Below, in pieces: positions 37,898 to 45,185 of a stretch of DNA of 64,000 bases; within the stretch, counting starts at the first letter, position 1; every line of letters begins with the position of its first letter. Location: assembly GCF_020991005.1 (NCBI RefSeq), contig NZ_JAJLLW010000003.1, positions 432,028-496,027 of the forward strand. The letters run 5' to 3'. The position numbers were made by a program, and so were the translations under genes. This DNA is from Halomonas sp. CUBES01 (GTDB lineage Bacteria; Pseudomonadota; Gammaproteobacteria; Pseudomonadales; Halomonadaceae). A model generated the notes under the pieces. That model searched no databases, was not told the DNA's origin, and saw nothing but the letters and a program-made list of their open reading frames with translations.

Positions 37898-39652
37898 CTA
37901 CTCCTTGCTGACGCGGTTGACTTCCTCAAGGCTGGTAATCCCTTGCATGACCTTTAACAGGCCGCTGCGATGCAGGCTGGGATAGCCTTCCCGGCGGGCC
38001 AGCTGGTCAATATCCAGGGCGTTGGCATCGCGCATGATCAGCTGGCGCATGGCGTCGGTAATCGGCACTACCTCATAAATGCCAATCCGGCCCTTGTAGC
38101 CATGGGTACAGTGTTTGCAACCGACCGGACGGTACAACGTGGCCTGCTGGATCTCCTGCTGGGTGAAGCCCTCGCGTCGCAGTGCCTCATGGGGGATGTC
38201 CGCCGGTGTCTTGCATTGCGGGCAGAGCTTGCGCGCCAGGCGCTGGGCAATGATCAGGCTGACGGCGCTGGCAATGTTGAACGACGACACGCCCATGTTG
38301 GAGAGGCGGGTCAAGGTCTCGGCTGCCGAATTGGTGTGCACCGTGGACAGCACCAGGTGACCGGTCTGGGCTGCCTTGACCGAAATTTCGGCAGTTTCCA
38401 GGTCGCGTATTTCGCCGACCATCACCACGTCGGGATCCTGGCGCAGAAACGCCCTCAGGGCGCTGGCAAAATCCAGCCCGATTTTGGGTAGCACATTGAC
38501 CTGGTTGACGCCGGGTACCTTGATTTCCACCGGGTCTTCGGCGGTACAGATATTGCGCTCCACCTGATTGAGTATATTGATACCCGTATAAAGTGACACA
38601 GTCTTGCCGCTGCCCGTGGGCCCGGTCACCAGAATCATGCCCTGGGGCTCGGCGAGGGCACGCTCGTAGTATCCGCGCTGGTCGTCCGTAAAGCCGAGCT
38701 GCTCGATGCCCAGCTGTGTGGCCGTAGGGTCGAGAATCCTCAGCACCAGCTTTTCGCCGTACACGGTGGGCAGCGAGTTGACCCGGAAATCCAGCGAGCG
38801 GGTACGCGAGAGCTTCAGCTTGATGGCGCCATCCTGAGGCAGGCGGCGCTCGGAGATATCCAGCCGTGCCATGATTTTCAGCCGCGCGGCGATACGGTTG
38901 CGCATGGCAAAGGGCGGTCGTGCTACCTCGATGAGCATGCCGTCGATGCGAAAGCGCACCCGGTACTGGGTTTCGTAGGGCTCGAAGTGAATATCCGACG
39001 CGCCGCGGCGAATGGCGTCCAGCAGCAGCTTGTTGACGAACTTGACGATCGGCGCGTCGTCGCTGTTCTGCGGCGCTTCTTCCAGAGGCGCGTCGTCGCC
39101 GGGCCCCTGGATGACGCTCAAGGAACTGACGGCATCGTCGACGTCGTCGAGCTCTTCGAGCATGCTGCGCTCATTCTGGGTAAGGTACTGATTCAGAGCC
39201 GTCGTCAGCTGGTCGACGGGGGCCAGTACTCCTTCAACGCTCAGACCGGTGGCAAACTGAAGTTCATCCAGCTGGGTCAGCGTTGCCGGGTAGGGCACGG
39301 CAACGGTGAGCCGGTGACCGTGACGCGCCAGCGGCAGCACGGTTAAATGCTGAAGCACTTTGATCGGGTAATCCGCAGCGGGTGGGAGTGACGTCAGCCG
39401 CACGGCATCTAGGTCGATCACCGGCAGCCCGTACTCCCAGCCGGCGGCCAGTGCCGCCTGTTTGGTGTCCACCAGGCCACTATCCACCACGTGCTGAAGC
39501 AGCGAAATATCCAGTTCAAAGGCGGTTGCTTCAGCGGTAGTCGCCTGGGCCTCGGTCAGCAAGTCGTGCTTGACCAGACGCTGGGCGATCCCGCGCAGCC
39601 CGCCCCGGGCGGCGGCGTGGCTTAAGGTAGACTCAGAACTGGATTCGCTCAT
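37898..39652 (-). CDS. pilB: Type IV pilus assembly ATPase PilB
   Basis: A 584-residue hexameric motor. An N-terminal GspE/MshE-type domain (about 1-150) precedes the ATPase: Walker A GPTGSGKTVSLYT, Asp box, Walker B-type DPDVVMVGEIRD and His box HTNSAAET. Zinc-binding cysteines are in LCPQCKTP and CKHCTHGYKGR. It powers pilus extension. It is the first gene of pilBCD, divergent from the pilin genes. No retraction ATPase (PilT) is in this window. Confidence 0.97.
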   Translation of the reverse strand: MSESSSESTLSHAAARGGLRGIAQRLVKHDLLTEAQATTAEATAFELDISLLQHVVDSGLVDTKQAALAAGWEYGLPVIDLDAVRLTSLPPAADYPIKVLQHLTVLPLARHGHRLTVAVPYPATLTQLDELQFATGLSVEGVLAPVDQLTTALNQYLTQNERSMLEELDDVDDAVSSLSVIQGPGDDAPLEEAPQNSDDAPIVKFVNKLLLDAIRRGASDIHFEPYETQYRVRFRIDGMLIEVARPPFAMRNRIAARLKIMARLDISERRLPQDGAIKLKLSRTRSLDFRVNSLPTVYGEKLVLRILDPTATQLGIEQLGFTDDQRGYYERALAEPQGMILVTGPTGSGKTVSLYTGINILNQVERNICTAEDPVEIKVPGVNQVNVLPKIGLDFASALRAFLRQDPDVVMVGEIRDLETAEISVKAAQTGHLVLSTVHTNSAAETLTRLSNMGVSSFNIASAVSLIIAQRLARKLCPQCKTPADIPHEALRREGFTQQEIQQATLYRPVGCKHCTHGYKGRIGIYEVVPITDAMRQLIMRDANALDIDQLARREGYPSLHRSGLLKVMQGITSLEEVNRVSKE

Positions 39653-39807
39653 GCGGGACTCGTTGGTGGATAGCGCTGCGGATTACTTTTATCATACTTG
39701 GCACGTCAAGGCAGTAACGCGGCGCAAGTCGATTCGCTCAAGCCCGGCCGGCGCTGGCCGATAACATTGATACGCTTGGTAACGATGGCGTTGATCAAGG
39801 CCATGCG

Positions 39808-39824
39808 GTACGTTACTGTCGTAC
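39808..39824. repeat. Inverted repeat upstream of the pilin genes
   Basis: GTACG (39808-39812) and CGTAC (39820-39824) flank seven bases, between pilB and the first pilin gene. It could be an operator or the base of a hairpin. I did not find a well-spaced sigma-54 site here: a TGGCAC at 39709 is followed by GGC one base off the required spacing. Confidence 0.35.
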
Positions 39825-39887
39825 AAGTTTTATCCAACTGTGATGCCCTGCGCCAAGCCGGGTACGATTCCCCAAGGAGACGTCTCC

Positions 39888-40412
39888 ATGTCGCATTCTG
39901 CACAACCGGCAATTCGCAATAAACACCAGGGCGGTTTCACCCTGATCGAGCTAATGATCGTGGTGGCGATTATCGGCGTGCTGGCCTCCATCGCTGTGCC
40001 GCAGTATCAGAACTACGTTGCACGCGCTCAGGTGAGTGAAGCGATCAGTCTTGCCTCGTCGGCTAAAACGGCTGTTTCTGAGTACTATATAACTAATGGT
40101 AGTTTCCCTGACTCCAATACGAAGGCTGGGATATCTGCGAATGATGATGGTACAGATATTGGTAGCTATGTGCAGAGCGTCAAGGTAGAAAACGAAGGGA
40201 AAATCACCGTAGCTATGTCTAGTTCAGGTGTAGTCAGTGACTTGCAAGGCAAATCACTACAATTTACGCCTGACTCTTCAACTGGAGATGATGATAACAG
40301 CGGTGCAATTAAATGGTCATGCGGTGCTTCTTCTACAGATGGCATCCCAACAAAATATTTACCCGCAAGCTGCCGCGATGCGGACACTACAACATCATCA
40401 TCAGGAGAATGA
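39888..40412 (+). CDS. pilA: Type IV major pilin (first copy)
   Basis: A 174-residue class IVa prepilin. An unusually long, basic 16-residue leader (ending HQGG) precedes mature [14 protein letters not shown], with Glu5 conserved, so cleavage by PilD is after Gly16. The C-terminal disulfide loop runs from WSCGASS to LPASCRD, and the tail is Thr/Ser-rich. AAGGAG lies 9 bases before the ATG. Codon use in the variable middle is richer in A and T than its neighbours, as often seen in diversifying pilins. A terminator follows, before the second pilin gene. Confidence 0.93.
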   Translation: MSHSAQPAIRNKHQGGFTLIELMIVVAIIGVLASIAVPQYQNYVARAQVSEAISLASSAKTAVSEYYITNGSFPDSNTKAGISANDDGTDIGSYVQSVKVENEGKITVAMSSSGVVSDLQGKSLQFTPDSSTGDDDNSGAIKWSCGASSTDGIPTKYLPASCRDADTTTSSSGE

Positions 40413-40427
40413 TTGGCAGATGATGAT
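40394..40427 (+). repeat. Hairpin spanning the end of the first pilin gene
   Basis: ATCATCATC (40394-40402) pairs perfectly with GATGATGAT (40419-40427), placing the pilin stop codon in the loop. It abuts the terminator stem that starts at 40428, giving two stacked hairpins. Confidence 0.6.
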
Positions 40428-40452
40428 AAAGGGGCTTATAGCCCCTTTTTTT
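40428..40452 (+). terminator. Intrinsic terminator between the two pilin genes
   Basis: AAAGGGGC (40428-40435) pairs with GCCCC plus TTT (40441-40448), with a TTATA loop and seven Ts. Only 16 bases separate its end from the second pilin ATG, leaving no room for a promoter. Confidence 0.85.
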
Positions 40453-40468
40453 GAGCGGAGAAGGCATT

Positions 40469-40966
40469 ATGAAAGCGATTCAGCGGGGTTTTACCCTTAT
40501 CGAGCTGATGATCGTGGTGGCAATAATTGGTGTGCTAGCTTCGATTGCCGTACCGCAATATCAGAACTATGTGGCCCGTGCTCAAGTCTCGGAAGCATTC
40601 AGTCTCGCTTCTGACGTGAAGGTTGCGATCAGTGAGTATTTCATGGCGACGGGGGGCTTTCCGCAAAGTAATGCTGATATTGGTTACGCAACGGACACGT
40701 CTCCGACAGGAGGTGGTCAAGCGGGTGCGGGTAACTTGGGAAGCTATGTTAGTTATATGGCGATTTGGGGGGCAGAGGGCGAGTACGAGTCCCGCATTGT
40801 GATGGAAATGAGCGAAGAGGCGAATAGTGCCATTGCGGGAAAATGGGTGGTGTTGGAAGCCGATGAAGGTGAAGGATCTATTCAATGGTCTTGTCGTACC
40901 ACGACAGGCGACACAAATAAGATGGAGCTAAAGTACTTGCCGGCCACGTGTCGTGACCAAAAGTAA
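40469..40966 (+). CDS. Type IV pilin (second copy)
   Basis: A 165-residue prepilin with a normal 7-residue leader (MKAIQRG) before [10 protein letters not shown]. The first 36 mature residues are identical to those of the upstream pilin, but the codons differ at many silent positions and the rest diverges. The disulfide loop is WSCRTTT to LPATCRD. GGAGAAGG lies 7 bases before the ATG. Because an intrinsic terminator ends just upstream, expression probably depends on read-through and should be lower than the first copy. Confidence 0.92.
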   Translation: MKAIQRGFTLIELMIVVAIIGVLASIAVPQYQNYVARAQVSEAFSLASDVKVAISEYFMATGGFPQSNADIGYATDTSPTGGGQAGAGNLGSYVSYMAIWGAEGEYESRIVMEMSEEANSAIAGKWVVLEADEGEGSIQWSCRTTTGDTNKMELKYLPATCRDQK

Positions 40967-41051
40967 CAATTCAAAGTTGCAGCTTACTTTCTTAATCCCT
41001 GCGTATTTGCTCGCTACACTGTAAGTTCCAAGCCTAGCTGAGGAGCTTACA

Positions 41052-41504
41052 GTGCATCCTTTCAAAATTGCGGTAGCCAGTGCGTTCTCGGCATGTTTAT
41101 TCAGTGGCGTCGCCGCTGCCCAGCCCGACCATGCGCCAGCCCACGGTGCACGAGACAAACAGCATCAAGAGCCGTCTCAAGAACGCCAGCATCGCGCCTA
41201 TGACGATCGCGACACGCGCAACTATCGTGATGGTGACCGGCCGCGTATCGATGAGCGTGCCCTGAACCGCCTGCTGCGGGAATATGGCGCGCCCAGCGCT
41301 GAGCCGTTGCCGCCCGGCATCGAACGTAACCTGGCGCGGGGCAAGCCGCTGCCGCCGGGTATCGCCAAGCGGTTTGACGGTCGTCTGGCCGATGAGCTGC
41401 CGCGCTACCCTGGCTATGAATGGCAGCGCGTGGGCTCGGATGTCGTCTTGATCGATGCGGCCACCCGCGTGGTTGTCGATATTCTGGTGGATGCCTTACG
41501 CTAA
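41052..41504 (+). CDS. CigR/RcnB-like exported protein
   Basis: A 150-residue protein with a cleavable-type signal peptide (MHPFKIAVASAFSACLFSGV, AxA site near residue 23) and a His/Arg/Gln/Asp-rich spacer, then the repeated LPPGIERNLARGKPLPPGIA and a C-terminal YEWQRVGSDVVLID domain found in CigR/RcnB-type periplasmic proteins. CigR modulates virulence in Salmonella and RcnB affects metal efflux; the role here is unknown. It starts with GTG, seven bases after AGGAG. Confidence 0.8.
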   Translation: MHPFKIAVASAFSACLFSGVAAAQPDHAPAHGARDKQHQEPSQERQHRAYDDRDTRNYRDGDRPRIDERALNRLLREYGAPSAEPLPPGIERNLARGKPLPPGIAKRFDGRLADELPRYPGYEWQRVGSDVVLIDAATRVVVDILVDALR

Positions 41505-41529
41505 TGCCTGGCCCATTAACGGAGTTGGT

Positions 41530-42348
41530 ATGTCTGCATACACCTTGGACGAGCGTTTGAGCATTGCCCGGTCGATTGCCGAACAGGCGGGCCGGATGAT
41601 TCGACAGGCACGTGAGGAGCAGTCCTTTGACCGACATTACAAGGCCGGTGACGAGCTGGTGACCGATGCCGATATTGCCGTAGATCGCTTTATCAGCGAA
41701 CAGCTAGACGCCCACTTCCCGGGGGAGACACGGCTCAGCGAAGAGCTGTCCCCCGGGGAGGCGCTGGCCACCGACGCCGCGCAGCTTTGGGTGGTTGATC
41801 CCATCGATGGCACGGTCAATTTTGCTCAGGGCCTGCGCCATGTGGCGGTGTCGATTGGCTGGATGGAGCACGGTGTCGGCAAGGTCGGCGTGGTGCATGC
41901 GCCGTTTCTGGAGGAAACCTTCACCGCCGCCGAGGGCAGCGGAGCGTACTGCAACCAGCGGCCTATTCAGCCAAGCGCTGCCGACGAACTATCGCGTAGC
42001 CTTGTGGCGACCGGCTTTCCGTATCAGCGGGGCGCTCGCAAAGCGTTATTGCCGCGTCTGGCCGCCGTGCTGGCCCACTGTCGCGATATACGCCGGAACG
42101 GTGCTGCCGCCCTGGATATCTGCGATGTGGCCTGCGGGCGCCTGGATGCCTACTATGAAAGCGTCTCGCCCTGGGACTTTGTGGCTGGCTGGGTGATTGC
42201 CCGCGAGGCGGGTGCCAGCGTTGGTCATCTTTACGGTGCTCCCGATGGGGTGCCCGCTGACCTGTATTCCCGGGATTTGCTGGTCTGTGCCCCATCGGTG
42301 TATGCCGAGATGGCAGCACTGCTGCATCGTGCGGATCGCCCTGAATAA
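41530..42348 (+). CDS. Inositol monophosphatase-family phosphatase
   Basis: A 272-residue metal-dependent phosphatase. The metal site is built from VTDADIAVD (about 44), LSEE (about 68), the signature WVVDPIDGTVNFAQG (about 88-102) and the C-terminal WDFVAGWVIAREAGA. Substrates in this family range from inositol phosphates to PAP and fructose 1,6-bisphosphate; the neighbours do not decide. GGAG precedes the ATG. The gene follows the CigR-like gene by 25 bases on the same strand. Confidence 0.9.
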   Translation: MSAYTLDERLSIARSIAEQAGRMIRQAREEQSFDRHYKAGDELVTDADIAVDRFISEQLDAHFPGETRLSEELSPGEALATDAAQLWVVDPIDGTVNFAQGLRHVAVSIGWMEHGVGKVGVVHAPFLEETFTAAEGSGAYCNQRPIQPSAADELSRSLVATGFPYQRGARKALLPRLAAVLAHCRDIRRNGAAALDICDVACGRLDAYYESVSPWDFVAGWVIAREAGASVGHLYGAPDGVPADLYSRDLLVCAPSVYAEMAALLHRADRPE

Positions 42349-42406
42349 CTGGGTCAGGCCAAACGCTCCGTCAGACAAGCACTTGAAAAGAAAGCGCAAA
42401 AAGAGC

Positions 42407-42435
42407 TTTTCATTTGTGCGATAAAACGCTAGTAT
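42407..42435 (+). promoter_or_regulatory. Candidate promoter for tRNA-Pro(GGG)
   Basis: TTTTCA (42407-42412) and TAGTAT (42430-42435) are 17 bases apart, each four of six matches, 37 bases before the mature tRNA. Confidence 0.45.
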
Positions 42436-42472
42436 ACGCACCGTCTTGAGGCGAGAATATCGCCCGGGCATT

Positions 42473-42549
42473 CGGAGCGTGGCGCAGCTTGGTAGCGCGT
42501 TGCAATGGGGTTGCAAAGGTCGCAGGTTCGAATCCTGTCGCTCCGACCA
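42473..42549 (+). tRNA. tRNA-Pro (anticodon GGG)
   Basis: A 77-base tRNA. The acceptor CGGAGCG pairs with CGCTCCG, the D stem is GCGC/GCGC, and the anticodon stem TTGCA/TGCAA encloses ATGGGGT, giving anticodon GGG. The T loop is TTCGAAT and CCA is encoded. It reads CCC and CCT proline codons. Confidence 0.97.
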
Positions 42550-42554
42550 TCACG

Positions 42555-42595
42555 AAAAAAACGCCGCGTGGCTATATAGCCCGCGGCGTTTTTTT
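42555..42595 (+). terminator. Intrinsic terminator after tRNA-Pro(GGG)
   Basis: ACGCCGCG (42561-42568) pairs with CGCGGCGT (42582-42589), with a smaller GGC/GCC inner stem, preceded by A-run and followed by seven Ts. The tRNA is a single-gene transcript. The symmetric A/T flanks would also allow termination from the other strand, towards ppnN. Confidence 0.92.
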
Positions 42596-42732
42596 ATGTC
42601 CGGCGGTCAGGGTGTGTCGCGTTGTTGGATATAGCGCCCCGAGTGTTTGACGCGGGGCTCATGCGGACTAGCCGTAAGATGAATGAAACGTGTATCCAAG
42701 TGTGGCGGGTTGGCAATGTGTTGTCTGCACGA

Positions 42733-44154
42733 TTACGTCAGCACATAACAGGGCGTGTAGTCCTGCCCGTCGAGCTTCATCCGCCCTTGCGCGACAAAGG
42801 AGCTCAACAGCTCATCCAGACGCTGCATCAGCTCGGGTTCTGCATTGAGCACGAAGGGCCCGTTGGCTTCTATGGCACGAATGCCCTGTTCCTTGACGTT
42901 GCCGGCGACAATGCCTGAAAAAGCCCGACGCAGGTTGGCAGCAAGTTCATGGGTGGGCTGCTGACGGTGCAGCGCCAGGGCACGCATGGCGTCATGGGTG
43001 GGGTCGAAAGGCGCCTGAAAGTCCCGCGCCACCGTCAGGCGCCAGTTATAGTAGAACGCATCCTGGTGGGTGCGACGGAACTCGGTGATCTCATCGATGC
43101 TTTTGCGCATCTGGCGCGCGACGGCGACGGGATCACCGGTGATGATGGTATAGAAGCGTCGAATGTCCTCGCCAAGGGTATACACCAGAAATTCGTCGAT
43201 CTTTTCAAAGTAGGCGGCTGAATCGGCCGGACCGGTGAGAATCAACGGAAATGGCATATCCTGGTTAGAGGGGTGTAATAGGATACCCAGCAGATAGAGA
43301 ATTTCTTCCGCCGTGCCTACGCCGCCGGGAAACACGATAATGCCGTGGCCCAGCCTTACGAACGCCTCCAGGCGTTTTTCGATGTCGGGCATGACCACAA
43401 GCTCGTTGACGATCGGGTTCGGCGCCTCGGCGGCGATGATGCCCGGCTCTGAAATCCCCAAGTAGCGGCCGTCGCGGCGACGCTGTTTGGCGTGCGCCAC
43501 GTTGGCGCCTTTCATGGGGCCTTTCATGGCCCCTGGGCCGCAGCCCGTGCAGATATCCAGGTCGCGCAGGCCCAGGTGGTAGCCGACGTCCTTGGTGTAT
43601 TCGTACTCTTCACGGGAAATGGAGTGGCCGCCCCAGCAAACCACCAGGCTTGGGTCACGCCCTGGTTTGAGCGTGCCGGCTTTACGCAGGATATGAAAGA
43701 CCGCGTTGGTAGTGCCTTCGGCGGTGGTGAGGTCGAAGCGATCGTGACGCTGGATTTCGTTGTAGATATACACGATATCGCGTATCACCGACGAGAGATG
43801 CTCCCGGATGCCGCGAATCATGCGTCCGTCCACAAAGGCTTCGGCGGGGGCATGGGTCAGCTTCAAGCGGATGCCGCGATCCTGCTGAAGCACTTCGATA
43901 TCGAAGTCTTTATAGGCTTCAAGGATCGCCAGGCTATCGTCGGTCGGGCTGCCGCAGTTGAGCACCGCGAGCGCACAACGTCTCAGCAAATCGTGCAGCC
44001 CGCTTTTTGACGTGCGATGCAGTCGATTGACTTCGTGTTGAGAGAGAACTTCAAGGCTGCCTTCAGGCGAGATGATGCTGGAGATGGTATCGCGCGATTG
44101 AGCGTTCTGGGTCATTAGTGGTGCAATTCCTGACGGTGTGAGGTCTGAGGGCAT
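42733..44154 (-). CDS. ppnN: Pyrimidine/purine nucleotide 5'-monophosphate nucleosidase (LOG family)
   Basis: A 473-residue protein collinear with E. coli PpnN (YgdH). It splits nucleoside monophosphates to base and ribose 5-phosphate for salvage and is stimulated by (p)ppGpp in E. coli. Diagnostic motifs are VVCWGGHSISREEYEYTK, CTGCGPGAMKGPMKGANVAH, MPDIEKRLEAF and the lysine-decarboxylase-like PGGVGTAEE. The start at 44154 has GGGGAG nine bases upstream; an ATG at 44115 with AGGAA is an alternative closer to the E. coli N-terminus. Confidence 0.95.
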   Translation of the reverse strand: MPSDLTPSGIAPLMTQNAQSRDTISSIISPEGSLEVLSQHEVNRLHRTSKSGLHDLLRRCALAVLNCGSPTDDSLAILEAYKDFDIEVLQQDRGIRLKLTHAPAEAFVDGRMIRGIREHLSSVIRDIVYIYNEIQRHDRFDLTTAEGTTNAVFHILRKAGTLKPGRDPSLVVCWGGHSISREEYEYTKDVGYHLGLRDLDICTGCGPGAMKGPMKGANVAHAKQRRRDGRYLGISEPGIIAAEAPNPIVNELVVMPDIEKRLEAFVRLGHGIIVFPGGVGTAEEILYLLGILLHPSNQDMPFPLILTGPADSAAYFEKIDEFLVYTLGEDIRRFYTIITGDPVAVARQMRKSIDEITEFRRTHQDAFYYNWRLTVARDFQAPFDPTHDAMRALALHRQQPTHELAANLRRAFSGIVAGNVKEQGIRAIEANGPFVLNAEPELMQRLDELLSSFVAQGRMKLDGQDYTPCYVLT

Positions 44155-44243
44155 ATTATCACGCTCCCCGAACGGGTACACCGTCAGAGCCTGGCGGGCC
44201 AGTGTGGTATGATGGCTTGATTGCTAACCCGATGATGCTCAAC

Positions 44244-45134
44244 ATGTTTAACGCGCAATACTTCAGAACGTATATCACCCTGGTGGAAACCGGCAGCTTT
44301 ACGCGCACGGCCCAGCGGCTGGACATGACGCAGCCCGGGGTTAGCCAGCATATCCGCAAGCTGGAGCGTTATTTAAACAAGACCCTGATCGAACGGCGGG
44401 GGCGCAGTTTTACCTTGACCGAGCCGGGGCGACGCGCCTACGACTACGCGTTAAAGCTGTTTGCCGAGCATGAGCAGTTTCGCCATGCCCTGGACGACGA
44501 CCTGCTGGACAGCGGTGAATGCCGGCTAGCGTCGCCGGGAAGTGTCGGCTTGATGCTCTATCCGTACATTCTCGGCCAGCAGCAACGCCACCCCAACCTG
44601 ACCGTCAGCTATAGCTTTGCGTTCAATCACGAGATCGTCAATGACCTGCTCGAAGGGCGTTATGACATCGGGATTGTCACCGATGCGGTCAATCACCCCG
44701 ACCTGGAATGTCATGTGTGGCATCAGGAGCCGCTTTGCCTGGTGGTGCCGGCCGACTTTGTCGAGGGGACGCTTTCAGACCTGATGGGCATTGGCTTTCT
44801 CAACTATTACGATGGCATCAACCATGCCAACGCGCTATTGCGTGCCAACTATCCCGGCGAGTTTCGCTCGATGACGCACTTCCGCCATCAGGGCTTCACC
44901 AATGAAGTCAGTATGGTGCTCGATGGCGTCGCCCGGGGGCTGGGCTTTACGGTGGTATCGCGGCTGGTGCTCGAGACATCGCCATGGCAGCGGCAGGTGA
45001 AGGCGCTTAACCTACCCAATACGGTCAACGAAGTGCTGTATTTGCTGCGTCGACGGGACTCCGTGCTTCCCAAGCGGTACGAAAAGCTGCTTAACGGCTT
45101 TCACCAGCAGCGTGTGCAGGAAAAAACGCCTTGA
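44244..45134 (+). CDS. LysR-family transcriptional regulator
   Basis: A 296-residue LysR regulator. The winged helix-turn-helix is FRTYITLVETGSFTRTAQRL with DMTQPGVSQHIRKLE, followed by a substrate-binding domain of the type-2 periplasmic fold. The ligand is unknown. Several ATGs (44202, 44232, 44244) are possible and none has a strong ribosome-binding site; 44244 fits the family N-terminus. It faces ppnN divergently and shares a bidirectional terminator with gcvP. Confidence 0.88.
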   Translation: MFNAQYFRTYITLVETGSFTRTAQRLDMTQPGVSQHIRKLERYLNKTLIERRGRSFTLTEPGRRAYDYALKLFAEHEQFRHALDDDLLDSGECRLASPGSVGLMLYPYILGQQQRHPNLTVSYSFAFNHEIVNDLLEGRYDIGIVTDAVNHPDLECHVWHQEPLCLVVPADFVEGTLSDLMGIGFLNYYDGINHANALLRANYPGEFRSMTHFRHQGFTNEVSMVLDGVARGLGFTVVSRLVLETSPWQRQVKALNLPNTVNEVLYLLRRRDSVLPKRYEKLLNGFHQQRVQEKTP

Positions 45135-45170
45135 GGCCAGCTGCCTAAGCGTCGGCCTCGAGGCGTTTTA
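45121..45170. terminator. Bidirectional terminator between LysR gene and gcvP
   Basis: A 14-bp stem, AACGCCTTGAGGCC (45125-45138) with GGCCTCGAGGCGTT (45154-45167), one G-T wobble. T-runs follow it on the plus strand (TTTT) and on the minus strand (TTTTTT), so it can serve both converging genes. The LysR stop codon lies inside the stem. Confidence 0.9.
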
Positions 45171-45185
45171 TAGGTCGACCAGTCG

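Noticed and set aside
39700..39725. Sigma-54 promoter for the pilin genes
   Set aside because: A TGGCAC is present, but the downstream GC lies one base too close and the TTGC element is missing.
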